DNA of 64,000 nt, taken from Oncomelania hupensis (lineage: Eukaryota; Mollusca; Gastropoda; Littorinimorpha; Pomatiopsidae). Shown here in pieces: positions 34,762 through 46,107 of this stretch. Each line of letters begins with the position of its first letter. Position 1 is the stretch's first letter. A program made the position numbers and the translations under genes. Where the stretch lies: assembly GCA_036898135.1 (NCBI GenBank), contig CM072511.1, positions 81,587,199-81,651,198 of the forward strand. Reading direction: 5' to 3'. A model generated the notes under the pieces. The model saw only the letters and a program-made list of their open reading frames with translations, was not told the DNA's origin and searched no databases.

Positions 34762-37700
34762 CTAGTGACAGGGTATTACTGGGCGGGGACGAATTCTGGT
34801 GCTGTGGCCCTTAGTTGTGTTGGGTGGGCGACAGCTGCTGTGTCCTCCACGAGATGGCGACTGAGGTAGTCGGCTCCGTGGTTCTCTTTGCCGGGGATGT
34901 ACTCGATTTGGAATGAGTACGCTTGAAGGGTGAGTGCCCATCTCATCAGGCGAGAGTTCAAGGATTTGGAGGCTGCCAGGAACGATAGTGGTTGGTGGTC
35001 CACCTGAACTGTGAAGTGGGTCCCATACAGGTAGAGTTGGAATTTCTGTATGGCCCAGACTAGTCCAAGACATTCTTTCTCCGACGTGGCGTAGTGGGTC
35101 TCGGCGGGTCTCAATTTTCTGCTGGCGTAGGCGACAGGGAATAGCGTCTCTGCATTCTTGGGGTCGCGCTGTAGCAGTACTGCTCCGAGGCCTAAGTCGC
35201 TTGCGTCGGTGCGAAGAACGAATGGCTGAGTCAAATCGGGTAGGTGGAGTACTGGCGCCGATGTCATTCTGTCCTTGAGTGTTTGGAATGCTGTCTCGCA
35301 TTCGGCTGTCCATACGACTTTGTCCGGAGCGATTTTCCGGGTTCCATTTGTCAGTGGTACGGCGGTGCTGATGAAGTTGGGGATGAACTTCTTCCGCGAT
35401 GGCGATGGCCATCCATGTGTGTGTGCCGGGGGTCGCTGGTCGGTCCTTGTACTTCTTGAGGAGATTGATGTGGTGGTATCGGGCTCTCCCGTTCACCTCT
35501 ACTTGGTAGACTGTCTTGGATTTCTTGGCAGTCACCCGGTACGGTCCTCTCCAAGCGATGTCCAGCTTGTTGGTTCCACTTGGAAGTAAGAGTAGCACTT
35601 GATCGCCGACTTGCAGTTCTCTGTCCTTCGCGTGGCGGTTGTAGTACTTCGCCTGACGGGCTCTTGCCTTCTTCAGTGCTTCACCAGCTTTCTTCCACGT
35701 TGCTTTGAGGGTTTCCTGCAGGTCTGCGACGTACTTGGTGGCACCTCTTGGTGTGTCGTCTATCTTGGCCTCCGTCCAACTTCTGCGTAGGGCTTCTAGC
35801 GGTCCTGCTAGAGGTCTGCCGAATAGCAATGTTGACGGGGTGTAGCCTGTGGCTGCATGGGGCGTTTCTCGGTATGCGAACAGTGCCGCATTCACGTAGG
35901 TGTCCCACGCTTCTGGATTGTCGTCGGCGACTTTCCTGAGGATGGTGAGAAGGGTTCCATTCAGTCTTTCTACTTGTCCGTTGCTGGCGGGGTGGTATGG
36001 TGGTGTGCGAATGTGATGAACTTGTATCAACTCGAACACGTCTTGCATCAGGCGGCCGGTGAACTGAGATCCGTTGTCCGTTCTAATGCTGTCCGGGAAT
36101 CCGACTCTGGTAAAGATGGCGATGAGTGCATCTGCAATCTTCTTGGTGTCTATCGCTGGCAACGGGACTGCTTCGCACCACATCGTACATGCGTCGACGA
36201 GTGTGAGTAGAAATCTGTTCCGCTTCTTGGTCATGGGCAGTGGTCCTACTATGTCTACTGAGACTTGCTGGAATGGTACGCCGACTACTACTGATGGTCC
36301 TAAGGTAACTGGTACGGTGTGATGTCGCGGGGAATATCGTTGACATTGGTGACAAGATTTCACGTAGCGCTTGACATCCTCCGTGATTCCTGGCCAATAG
36401 TAGTGTGCGCTGATTCTCTGCACTGTGGCTCCAATTCCCATGTGTCCGCTGAGTGGCATGCTGTGGCCTAATTCTAGTACTTGGGCTCGAAGGGTGGCTG
36501 GTAGTACTAGTTGGGTGTGATCTCCATCTCCTTGTCGATGTAGAACTCCCTCTTCCATGTAGAAGTCTCCCTTGTGCGGGGGTGTGTGCGCCTTGGGTAG
36601 CTTCTGGAAGCACTTCGCTATCGAGGTGTCTTCTTTCTGTGCTGTTTTGATCTCTTCGAGTCCTGGATTCGGAGCGAACTCGGGCTGGGGTGGTTGGGTT
36701 TTAGCTTGGGCCCTGGTTTGCACTGCAGCTATCTCTACAGTTTTAGGGGGCGTGCCTAAGAACACATACCTACAACCTAGCACTAGATCATACAGGGGTT
36801 TCTGTAAAACAGCTGCTTGGATTCTTCCTGTGACGTACCTACTCTCTACTTCGATCCAAGCTATTGGGCAAGTAGTCGTCGCTTTCGTCAAGTCTGCTCC
36901 TTGTAAGTCGACTGTCTTGTCTGTCAAGTCCGCGCGCGATACAAGAGATTCGCTAACTATCGCGTCGTATGATAGACCGGTGTCATACAGACAGTTCGCT
37001 TCTTTTCCGTTGACCTTGACCGTGTCTGTCACCGATGGGTGATCTCCGATTGTGAGTGGCTTGTTACCGCTGCTTTGAGTTAGAACTCTGTGCGCTGGCC
37101 GGCTTTCGCGCTCTTCCCTACGTTGTGCGGCCAACTTGAAACATTCTTCGGTGGAGTGATTGTTTCTGTTGCAGAACGAACAATACCGTCTCTGTTCTGC
37201 GGGACCTCTTTTCCCGAATTCCGTGTTGGGTCCTTTATTCTGCCCAGGTCTGGGGTTATTCGGCTTATTCGCGGTGCGCTCTTCCCGGTTAGGGCTTCGT
37301 TTCGGTGCCTCTTTCCCGTTAGGCTTTAGGTCTCGCCTGAAGCTCTTGGCTTCTCCGTGGGCGGCCACGTACCTATCTGCGACCTTGACCAGATCTTCCA
37401 GTCTTTCCGCGCCCTGCTCTACTGAGAATGTTCTCAGCTCGGGGGTCATGGTTTCCCGTAGCTGTTCCCATACTAACAGTTCTGTCAGTCCATCATACGT
37501 CTTAGCCGTGGCTGACTGGCTAATCCACTTATCCAGCGTTGTGGACAACCGATCCGCGAACTGCGCATAGCTCTCTCCTTTCACTCTCCGGTTGGTGCGG
37601 AATTTTTGCCAGTAGCATTCTCCTGTTAGTTCGAATCCCGTTAGGAGTGCCTCTTTTACTTTGTGATAGTCAGTCACTCTGTCAGTCGGTAGCTTACTGT

Positions 37701-38388
37701 AGATGTCATAAGCCTTTCCTCTAAGCCCTTGACTAAGCTTAAAAGACCAATGAGTGGGATCTAGTTTGTACTCTGTTGCTAGACGCTCAAACCTAGTCAG
37801 ATAGAGATCTAGACCTTCTTCTCTCTCATTGAATGTTCCCAGTGGAAATGACATTCCTTGTACGGGGTTGGATGCTACCTCTAGCTGATCTGAGTGGGAA
37901 GGGGTTGAGGAAGAACTTGAAGCTCCTGATCCCAATCTTCTTAGCTCTAACTCATGCTGTCTTTCTTTTTCCTTTTCTTCCCTCTCTTTTTCTTTTTCTG
38001 CCCGCTCATACTCCCATCTCCTAACTTCTGCTTCTCTCTCTGCTGCTAATGCTGCCTTCTTCTGTTCTCCTTCTAATTCTAATTTCTTCTGTTCTCTTGC
38101 TGCTTCTAACTCTGCTTTCTTTTGCTCTGCTTCTAATGCTAGTTTCTTCTGCTCTGCTTCTAATGCTAGTTTCTTCTGCTCTGCTTCTAATTCTGCTTTT
38201 TTCTGTTCTCTCTCTGCAGCTCTCTCTGCCGCTTCGAGTTTCTTCGCCTCTCTCTCTGCTGCTCTCTCTGCCTTAGCCTCCTGTTTCTCTACCTCTGCAT
38301 TGATATACGCAATTAGGTCTCCCCCTGCTAAGTGTAAAGCTTCCCCTAATTCCTTGAAGCGCAATCTCAAGGCCACTGGGTCCGACAT
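34762..38388 (-). CDS. Unit 1 Gag-protease-integrase polyprotein
   Basis: A 1,208-residue single frame from ATG 38388 (the TTG two codons upstream is not needed). It would form the capsid, process it and insert the element DNA. Order: long charged coiled coil with EQKKLALEA repeats (about 30-155); capsid-like region (about 185-370); CCHC knuckle C-x2-C-x4-H-x4-C (about 401-414, YCSFCNRNNH); aspartic protease with DTG (about 468); integrase HHCC zinc domain (about 643-683), DDE core with Asp near 712, Asp near 772 and Glu near 807 (D-x34/35-E); GPY module (WRGPY, about 947). The last 230 residues or so are an out-of-frame reading of the RNase H region and not a real domain. There is no RT between protease and integrase or within this frame, and no env. 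Confidence 0.9.
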   Translation of the reverse strand: MSDPVALRLRFKELGEALHLAGGDLIAYINAEVEKQEAKAERAAEREAKKLEAAERAAEREQKKAELEAEQKKLALEAEQKKLALEAEQKKAELEAAREQKKLELEGEQKKAALAAEREAEVRRWEYERAEKEKEREEKEKERQHELELRRLGSGASSSSSTPSHSDQLEVASNPVQGMSFPLGTFNEREEGLDLYLTRFERLATEYKLDPTHWSFKLSQGLRGKAYDIYSKLPTDRVTDYHKVKEALLTGFELTGECYWQKFRTNRRVKGESYAQFADRLSTTLDKWISQSATAKTYDGLTELLVWEQLRETMTPELRTFSVEQGAERLEDLVKVADRYVAAHGEAKSFRRDLKPNGKEAPKRSPNREERTANKPNNPRPGQNKGPNTEFGKRGPAEQRRYCSFCNRNNHSTEECFKLAAQRREERESRPAHRVLTQSSGNKPLTIGDHPSVTDTVKVNGKEANCLYDTGLSYDAIVSESLVSRADLTDKTVDLQGADLTKATTTCPIAWIEVESRYVTGRIQAAVLQKPLYDLVLGCRYVFLGTPPKTVEIAAVQTRAQAKTQPPQPEFAPNPGLEEIKTAQKEDTSIAKCFQKLPKAHTPPHKGDFYMEEGVLHRQGDGDHTQLVLPATLRAQVLELGHSMPLSGHMGIGATVQRISAHYYWPGITEDVKRYVKSCHQCQRYSPRHHTVPVTLGPSVVVGVPFQQVSVDIVGPLPMTKKRNRFLLTLVDACTMWCEAVPLPAIDTKKIADALIAIFTRVGFPDSIRTDNGSQFTGRLMQDVFELIQVHHIRTPPYHPASNGQVERLNGTLLTILRKVADDNPEAWDTYVNAALFAYRETPHAATGYTPSTLLFGRPLAGPLEALRRSWTEAKIDDTPRGATKYVADLQETLKATWKKAGEALKKARARQAKYYNRHAKDRELQVGDQVLLLLPSGTNKLDIAWRGPYRVTAKKSKTVYQVEVNGRARYHHINLLKKYKDRPATPGTHTWMAIAIAEEVHPQLHQHRRTTDKWNPENRSGQSRMDSRMRDSIPNTQGQNDIGASTPPTRFDSAIRSSHRRKRLRPRSSTATARPQECRDAIPCRLRQQKIETRRDPLRHVGERMSWTSLGHTEIPTLPVWDPLHSSGGPPTTIVPGSLQILELSPDEMGTHPSSVLIPNRVHPRQREPRSRLPQSPSRGGHSSCRPPNTTKGHSTRIRPRPVIPCH
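34776..35397 (-). pseudogene. Unit 1 RNase H with RT connection stub
   Basis: In a frame different from the integrase, the minus strand encodes KKFIPNF, then WTAECETAFQTLKDR, a typical Gypsy RT-to-RNase H connection. RNase H follows with LRTDASDLGLGAVL, SEKECLGLVWAI, VQVDHQPLSFL and GADYLSR. RT fingers and palm, including the YVDD-type box, are absent. The homology begins abruptly just after the integrase tail at 35397-35440, so a deletion took out most of the RT and left the frames out of phase. An RT position between integrase and RNase H is the order of Gmr1-like elements. Confidence 0.85.
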
Positions 38389-38757
38389 TGCCAAACGTGT
38401 CTATGAACAACCTCTGAATCACGTGGAATACCAAAACACTAGCAATATTGCAAGTCAATAACAACAATGCAAAGACAATCAAATTCGTAATCAATAATAG
38501 AATAAAACAAAAGTCAAATGGCATACAACAGTTACTTAAGCAAAACCTGCAAAAGAACAATGCAACATACAGGCACAAAAATATTTGAAGCAAAAAAGTT
38601 TTTAACTAAAGAATAGTGCACCACAACTGATCAGTGTTATACCCTTACACTATTCTAAGTTATTCTACTTCTACTGTTATCTAATTTTATTGTACTTAGG
38701 TCCGGTTATACCCAATTCCTATTATACACAGATCCTAGCTAGGCTCGCCAATTAAAG

Positions 38758-40281
38758 TGTCACGTGGGGTTTATGGGCTCTGCACAATGGAATTATGGAC
38801 CCTCACGTTTATTCGGTGGGAACTGCTAGTAAGTCACCCTATGAATTACTTTAATAAATTTATTTGTTTAGCTCGTTCTGTGTTAAGGTTGGGGTACAGA
38901 AATAGATAGAAAAATGGTAAAAGATACTGTCACACTAGCTTTCACACGGCTATGAATCATATGTAGTCCAGCCCCTTGATAACAGTTAAAATCACACATT
39001 TATTTCTTCTACTCTATACAAGATTCTCTAAGTACTAATCTAACTTAAAAAGTCTCAGTCACTGCTAATAGTTCGATCGCTGATAGTCTAGTATAGGCAG
39101 CTGTTATTTCTTCCTCGGGCACTTGCTATAATATTTCATGTAGATTTGGACTACTGTGGTCCGTTTTACAGTTTCTGAAGAGTTGGACTACTGTGGTCCT
39201 GCTATGATCAGTTTAAGTGCACCTTGGCGTGTTCACTTAACTGCTAGATGGAGCGTGCGAAGTCCTTCTGTGAGGTAGCTTCTGGTCCACCTGGGTAGTT
39301 GTGTAGTTGGGTTCCCTTGCCACGCTGTGGGGTCTTGTAGGGGTTTTTTCAAGGTAGCTCTTTCCGGCTTGTGCGGCAGAGTCTCCTCAACCAACTAGTC
39401 GTTTCTGTGGAGTGGGGTGCACAGGATAGCTCGCCTGCTCGTCTGTAATATAAGAGACGAAATTCTGCACAACCCTGAATAATCGGTTTGTGCAGAGCGT
39501 CTCACTGAAAGCCAAGTAGCCCTCAGTGATAGCTCCACATCTCTATACATAAGCGACGAACATTCTGCTACTTCCGGGTTCCACTGGAATCTCACTCTAA
39601 ATTCCTATACATACATAAATATCAATCGTGTCTAACTATACACATACAGAATTAATAATAATATAAACATTCAGTGGTACAGCCACTGGTCTGCAAACAT
39701 ACATATAAGTTAAACAACAGTGGTTCCGTACGGGATACAACATGGCGGCGCAACCGGTCGTGTTTCGCCTCGTGGTAGGCTCTTCCACGTGGTCCCGCAA
39801 ATTCGGATTAACAATTCACATTTATGCATAGCAAATTCCACAAACATAATTTCCACAATAATATAAATATATCACGATGAAACAGAAGTGTGTTCATTTA
39901 CCTGTTTGACAAGTTCAGGCCCGTGTTGACTGAATAGAATTCTGAGATTCTAAGTCCTGCTTCCTGGTCTATGAGTGAAGATAGTTCTCTGCTAGCTAAG
40001 GAGATGTTACTTCTTCCTCGTCTCACACACGACTGACCAAGCTGTGCTAGGTTTTGACACAGTCAAAACTGCTCTACCCACTTAGCCTGCTGCTGATTGG
40101 TTAAAACGGTCCGATTCAAAGCTCAAGTGCTGACTCACTGCGATGTGGGTGGCTCGCTCGCCGTGTGGTCTGCTGTGTAATTTAATTGCTGCTGTGTAAT
40201 AGTCTAACTTCTCTACTGTTACAAAGACTACACATGGCTAAATAGTCAACAAGCAGAGTTAAGACTAGCCAATTCATGACA
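38758..40281 (-). repeat. LTR 2 (shared by units 1 and 2)
   Basis: 1,524 bp, nearly identical to the other LTRs. A private change is ggggtttttt in place of gggggttttt near 39342-39351. There is no target duplication at its edges. Confidence 0.93.
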
Positions 40282-40434
40282 GGCTCCCTCAACTGAAAAA
40301 AGGCGATGACTACTGGATTCGACCTTTTTCTACTACAGAGCCTAGTTTAACACTGCACTATCCTAGGGTCCTATTTACAAACTAGTTAAGTTGCTCTACC
40401 TGAGCTGCAATGCTGTGCCAGGTAGCTATGGACA

Positions 40435-43400
40435 CTAGTGACAGGGTATTACTGGGCGGGGACGAATTCTGGTGCTGTGGCCCTTAGTTGTGTTGGGTGG
40501 GCGACAGCTGCTGTGTCCTCCACGAGATGGCGACTGAGGTAGTCGGCTCCGTGGTTCTCTTTGCCGGGGATGTACTCGATTTGGAATGAGTACGCTTGAA
40601 GGGTGAGTGCCCATCTCATCAGGCGAGAGTTCAAGGATTTGGAGGCTGCCAGGAACGATAGTGGTTGGTGGTCCACCTGAACTGTGAAGTGGGTCCCATA
40701 CAGGTAGAGTTGGAATTTCTGTATGGCCCAGACTAGTCCAAGACATTCTTTCTCCGACGTGGCGTAGTGGGTCTCGGCGGGTCTCAATTTTCTGCTGGCG
40801 TAGGCGACAGGGAATAGCGTCTCTGCATTCTTGGGGTCGCGCTGTAGCAGTACTGCTCCGAGGCCTAAGTCGCTTGCGTCGGTGCGAAGAACGAATGGCT
40901 GAGTCAAATCGGGTAGGTGGAGTACTGGCGCCGATGTCATTCTGTCCTTGAGTGTTTGGAATGCTGTCTCGCATTCGGCTGTCCATACGACTTTGTCCGG
41001 AGCGATTTTCCGGGTTCCATTTGTCAGTGGTACGGCGGTGCTGATGAAGTTGGGGATGAACTTCTTCCGCGATGGCGATGGCCATCCATGTGTGTGTGCC
41101 GGGGGTCGCTGGTCGGTCCTTGTACTTCTTGAGGAGATTGATGTGGTGGTATCGGGCTCTCCCGTTCACCTCTACTTGGTAGACTGTCTTGGATTTCTTG
41201 GCAGTCACCCGGTACGGTCCTCTCCAAGCGATGTCCAGCTTGTTGGTTCCACTTGGAAGTAAGAGTAGCACTTGATCGCCGACTTGCAGTTCTCTGTCCT
41301 TCGCGTGGCGGTTGTAGTACTTCGCCTGACGGGCTCTTGCCTTCTTCAGTGCTTCACCAGCTTTCTTCCACGTTGCTTTGAGGGTTTCCTGCAGGTCTGC
41401 GACGTACTTGGTGGCACCTCTTGGTGTGTCGTCTATCTTGGCCTCCGTCCAACTTCTGCGTAGGGCTTCTAGCGGTCCTGCTAGAGGTCTGCCGAATAGC
41501 AATGTTGACGGGGTGTAGCCTGTGGCTGCATGGGGCGTTTCTCGGTATGCGAACAGTGCCGCATTCACGTAGGTGTCCCACGCTTCTGGATTGTCGTCGG
41601 CGACTTTCCTGAGGATGGTGAGAAGGGTTCCATTCAGTCTTTCTACTTGTCCGTTGCTGGCGGGGTGGTATGGTGGTGTGCGAATGTGATGAACTTGTAT
41701 CAACTCGAACACGTCTTGCATCAGGCGGCCGGTGAACTGAGATCCGTTGTCCGTTCTAATGCTGTCCGGGAATCCGACTCTGGTAAAGATGGCGATGAGT
41801 GCATCTGCAATCTTCTTGGTGTCTATCGCTGGCAACGGGACTGCTTCGCACCACATCGTACATGCGTCGACGAGTGTGAGTAGAAATCTGTTCCGCTTCT
41901 TGGTCATGGGCAGTGGTCCTACTATGTCTACTGAGACTTGCTGGAATGGTACGCCGACTACTACTGATGGTCCTAAGGTAACTGGTACGGTGTGATGTCG
42001 CGGGGAATATCGTTGACATTGGTGACAAGATTTCACGTAGCGCTTGACATCCTCCGTGATTCCTGGCCAATAGTAGTGTGCGCTGATTCTCTGCACTGTG
42101 GCTCCAATTCCCATGTGTCCGCTGAGTGGCATGCTGTGGCCTAATTCTAGTACTTGGGCTCGAAGGGTGGCTGGTAGTACTAGTTGGGTGTGATCTCCAT
42201 CTCCTTGTCGATGTAGAACTCCCTCTTCCATGTAGAAGTCTCCCTTGTGCGGGGGTGTGTGCGCCTTGGGTAGCTTCTGGAAGCACTTCGCTATCGAGGT
42301 GTCTTCTTTCTGTGCTGTTTTGATCTCTTCGAGTCCTGGATTCGGAGCGAACTCGGGCTGGGGTGGTTGGGTTTTAGCTTGGGCCCTGGTTTGCACTGCA
42401 GCTATCTCTACAGTTTTAGGGGGCGTGCCTAAGAACACATACCTACAACCTAGCACTAGATCATACAGGGGTTTCTGTAAAACAGCTGCTTGGATTCTTC
42501 CTGTGACGTACCTACTCTCTACTTCGATCCAAGCTATTGGGCAAGTAGTCGTCGCTTTCGTCAAGTCTGCTCCTTGTAAGTCGACTGTCTTGTCTGTCAA
42601 GTCCGCGCGCGATACAAGAGATTCGCTAACTATCGCGTCGTATGATAGACCGGTGTCATACAGACAGTTCGCTTCTTTTCCGTTGACCTTGACCGTGTCT
42701 GTCACCGATGGGTGATCTCCGATTGTGAGTGGCTTGTTACCGCTGCTTTGAGTTAGAACTCTGTGCGCTGGCCGGCTTTCGCGCTCTTCCCTACGTTGTG
42801 CGGCCAACTTGAAACATTCTTCGGTGGAGTGATTGTTTCTGTTGCAGAACGAACAATACCGTCTCTGTTCTGCGGGACCTCTTTTCCCGAATTCCGTGTT
42901 GGGTCCTTTATTCTGCCCAGGTCTGGGGTTATTCGGCTTATTCGCGGTGCGCTCTTCCCGGTTAGGGCTTCGTTTCGGTGCCTCTTTCCCGTTAGGCTTT
43001 AGGTCTCGCCTGAAGCTCTTGGCTTCTCCGTGGGCGGCCACGTACCTATCTGCGACCTTGACCAGATCTTCCAGTCTTTCCGCGCCCTGCTCTACTGAGA
43101 ATGTTCTCAGCTCGGGGGTCATGGTTTCCCGTAGCTGTTCCCATACTAACAGTTCTGTCAGTCCATCATACGTCTTAGCCGTGGCTGACTGGCTAATCCA
43201 CTTATCCAGCGTTGTGGACAACCGATCCGCGAACTGCGCATAGCTCTCTCCTTTCACTCTCCGGTTGGTGCGGAATTTTTGCCAGTAGCATTCTCCTGTT
43301 AGTTCGAATCCCGTTAGGAGTGCCTCTTTTACTTTGTGATAGTCAGTCACTCTGTCAGTCGGTAGCTTACTGTAGATGTCATAAGCCTTTCCTCTAAGCC

Positions 43401-44061
43401 CTTGACTAAGCTTAAAAGACCAATGAGTGGGATCTAGTTTGTACTCTGTTGCTAGACGCTCAAACCTAGTCAGATAGAGATCTAGACCTTCTTCTCTCTC
43501 ATTGAATGTTCCCAGTGGAAATGACATTCCTTGTACGGGGTTGGATGCTACCTCTAGCTGATCTGAGTGGGAAGGGGTTGAGGAAGAACTTGAAGCTCCT
43601 GATCCCAATCTTCTTAGCTCTAACTCATGCTGTCTTTCTTTTTCCTTTTCTTCCCTCTCTTTTTCTTTTTCTGCCCGCTCATACTCCCATCTCCTAACTT
43701 CTGCTTCTCTCTCTGCTGCTAATGCTGCCTTCTTCTGTTCTCCTTCTAATTCTAATTTCTTCTGTTCTCTTGCTGCTTCTAACTCTGCTTTCTTTTGCTC
43801 TGCTTCTAATGCTAGTTTCTTCTGCTCTGCTTCTAATGCTAGTTTCTTCTGCTCTGCTTCTAATTCTGCTTTTTTCTGTTCTCTCTCTGCAGCTCTCTCT
43901 GCCGCTTCGAGTTTCTTCGCCTCTCTCTCTGCTGCTCTCTCTGCCTTAGCCTCCTGTTTCTCTACCTCTGCATTGATATACGCAATTAGGTCTCCCCCTG
44001 CTAAGTGTAAAGCTTCCCCTAATTCCTTGAAGCGCAATCTCAAGGCCACTGGGTCCGACAT
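40435..44061 (-). CDS. Unit 2 Gag-protease-integrase polyprotein
   Basis: Identical in length and domain order to unit 1. It carries the unit 1 type residues at diagnostic positions (Trp in CYWQKF, Glu in NNHSTEEC). It is intact through the integrase. Confidence 0.9.
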   Translation of the reverse strand: MSDPVALRLRFKELGEALHLAGGDLIAYINAEVEKQEAKAERAAEREAKKLEAAERAAEREQKKAELEAEQKKLALEAEQKKLALEAEQKKAELEAAREQKKLELEGEQKKAALAAEREAEVRRWEYERAEKEKEREEKEKERQHELELRRLGSGASSSSSTPSHSDQLEVASNPVQGMSFPLGTFNEREEGLDLYLTRFERLATEYKLDPTHWSFKLSQGLRGKAYDIYSKLPTDRVTDYHKVKEALLTGFELTGECYWQKFRTNRRVKGESYAQFADRLSTTLDKWISQSATAKTYDGLTELLVWEQLRETMTPELRTFSVEQGAERLEDLVKVADRYVAAHGEAKSFRRDLKPNGKEAPKRSPNREERTANKPNNPRPGQNKGPNTEFGKRGPAEQRRYCSFCNRNNHSTEECFKLAAQRREERESRPAHRVLTQSSGNKPLTIGDHPSVTDTVKVNGKEANCLYDTGLSYDAIVSESLVSRADLTDKTVDLQGADLTKATTTCPIAWIEVESRYVTGRIQAAVLQKPLYDLVLGCRYVFLGTPPKTVEIAAVQTRAQAKTQPPQPEFAPNPGLEEIKTAQKEDTSIAKCFQKLPKAHTPPHKGDFYMEEGVLHRQGDGDHTQLVLPATLRAQVLELGHSMPLSGHMGIGATVQRISAHYYWPGITEDVKRYVKSCHQCQRYSPRHHTVPVTLGPSVVVGVPFQQVSVDIVGPLPMTKKRNRFLLTLVDACTMWCEAVPLPAIDTKKIADALIAIFTRVGFPDSIRTDNGSQFTGRLMQDVFELIQVHHIRTPPYHPASNGQVERLNGTLLTILRKVADDNPEAWDTYVNAALFAYRETPHAATGYTPSTLLFGRPLAGPLEALRRSWTEAKIDDTPRGATKYVADLQETLKATWKKAGEALKKARARQAKYYNRHAKDRELQVGDQVLLLLPSGTNKLDIAWRGPYRVTAKKSKTVYQVEVNGRARYHHINLLKKYKDRPATPGTHTWMAIAIAEEVHPQLHQHRRTTDKWNPENRSGQSRMDSRMRDSIPNTQGQNDIGASTPPTRFDSAIRSSHRRKRLRPRSSTATARPQECRDAIPCRLRQQKIETRRDPLRHVGERMSWTSLGHTEIPTLPVWDPLHSSGGPPTTIVPGSLQILELSPDEMGTHPSSVLIPNRVHPRQREPRSRLPQSPSRGGHSSCRPPNTTKGHSTRIRPRPVIPCH
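40449..41070 (-). pseudogene. Unit 2 RNase H with RT connection stub
   Basis: Same deletion junction and same RNase H frame as in unit 1. The reverse transcriptase core is absent. Confidence 0.85.
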
Positions 44062-44430
44062 TGCCAAACGTGTCTATGAACAACCTCTGAATCACGTGGA
44101 ATACCAAAACACTAGCAATATTGCAAGTCAATAACAACAATGCAAAGACAATCAAATTCGTAATCAATAATAGAATAAAACAAAAGTCAAATGGCATACA
44201 ACAGTTACTTAAGCAAAACCTGCAAAAGAACAATGCAACATACAGGCACAAAAATATTTGAAGCAAAAAAGTTTTTAACTAAAGAATAGTGCACCACAAC
44301 TGATCAGTGTTATACCCTTACACTATTCTAAGTTATTCTACTTCTACTGTTATCTAATTTTATTGTACTTAGGTCCGGTTATACCCAATTCCTATTATAC
44401 ACAGATCCTAGCTAGGCTCGCCAATTAAAG

Positions 44431-45954
44431 TGTCACGTGGGGTTTATGGGCTCTGCACAATGGAATTATGGACCCTCACGTTTATTCGGTGGGAACTGCT
44501 AGTAAGTCACCCTATGAATTACTTTAATAAATTTATTTGTTTAGCTCGTTCTGTGTTAAGGTTGGGGTACAGAAATAGATAGAAAAATGGTAAAAGATAC
44601 TGTCACACTAGCTTTCACACGGCTATGAATCATATGTAGTCCAGCCCCTTGATAACAGTTAAAATCACACATTTATTTCTTCTACTCTATACAAGATTCT
44701 CTAAGTACTAATCTAACTTAAAAAGTCTCAGTCACTGCTAATAGTTCGATCGCTGATAGTCTAGTATAGGCAGCTGTTATTTCTTCCTCGGGCACTTGCT
44801 ATAATATTTCATGTAGATTTGGACTACTGTGGTCCGTTTTACAGTTTCTGAAGAGTTGGACTACTGTGGTCCTGCTATGATCAGTTTAAGTGCACCTTGG
44901 CGTGTTCACTTAACTGCTAGATGGAGCGTGCGAAGTCCTTCTGTGAGGTAGCTTCTGGTCCACCTGGGTAGTTGTGTAGTTGGGTTCCCTTGCCACGCTG
45001 TGGGGTCTTGTAGGGGGTTTTTCAAGGTAGCTCTTTCCGGCTTGTGCGGCAGAGTCTCCTCAACCAACTAGTCGTTTCTGTGGAGTGGGGTGCACAGGAT
45101 AGCTCGCCTGCTCGTCTGTAATATAAGAGACGAAATTCTGCACAACCCTGAATAATCGGTTTGTGCAGAGCGTCTCACTGAAAGCCAAGTAGCCCTCAGT
45201 GATAGCTCCACATCTCTATACATAAGCGACGAACATTCTGCTACTTCCGGGTTCCACTGGAATCTCACTCTAAATTCCTATACATACATAAATATCAATC
45301 GTGTCTAACTATACACATACAGAATTAATAATAATATAAACATTCAGTGGTACAGCCACTGGTCTGCAAACATACATATAAGTTAAACAACAGTGGTTCC
45401 GTACGGGATACAACATGGCGGCGCAACCGGTCGTGTTTCGCCTCGTGGTAGGCTCTTCCACGTGGTCCCGCAAATTCGGATTAACAATTCACATTTATGC
45501 ATAGCAAATTCCACAAACATAATTTCCACAATAATATAAATATATCACGATGAAACAGAAGTGTGTTCATTTACCTGTTTGACAAGTTCAGGCCCGTGTT
45601 GACTGAATAGAATTCTGAGATTCTAAGTCCTGCTTCCTGGTCTATGAGTGAAGATAGTTCTCTGCTAGCTAAGGAGATGTTACTTCTTCCTCGTCTCACA
45701 CACGACTGACCAAGCTGTGCTAGGTTTTGACACAGTCAAAACTGCTCTACCCACTTAGCCTGCTGCTGATTGGTTAAAACGGTCCGATTCAAAGCTCAAG
45801 TGCTGACTCACTGCGATGTGGGTGGCTCGCTCGCCGTGTGGTCTGCTGTGTAATTTAATTGCTGCTGTGTAATAGTCTAACTTCTCTACTGTTACAAAGA
45901 CTACACATGGCTAAATAGTCAACAAGCAGAGTTAAGACTAGCCAATTCATGACA
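44431..45954 (-). repeat. LTR 3 (shared by units 2 and 3)
   Basis: 1,524 bp. It lies at the boundary between the two sequence types (units 1-2 and units 3-4). Confidence 0.93.
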
Positions 45955-46107
45955 GGCTCCCTCAACTGAAAAAAGGCGATGACTACTGGATTCGACCTTT
46001 TTCTACTACAGAGCCTAGTTTAACACTGCACTATCCTAGGGTCCTATTTACAAACTAGTTAAGTTGCTCTACCTGAGCTGCAATGCTGTGCCAGGTAGCT
46101 ATGGACA

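Noticed and set aside
35244..38276. Many plus-strand open frames of 60-156 residues across each LTR-array unit
   Set aside because: They lie antisense to gag-protease-integrase and repeat at the unit period. They have no domains and are frame shadows.
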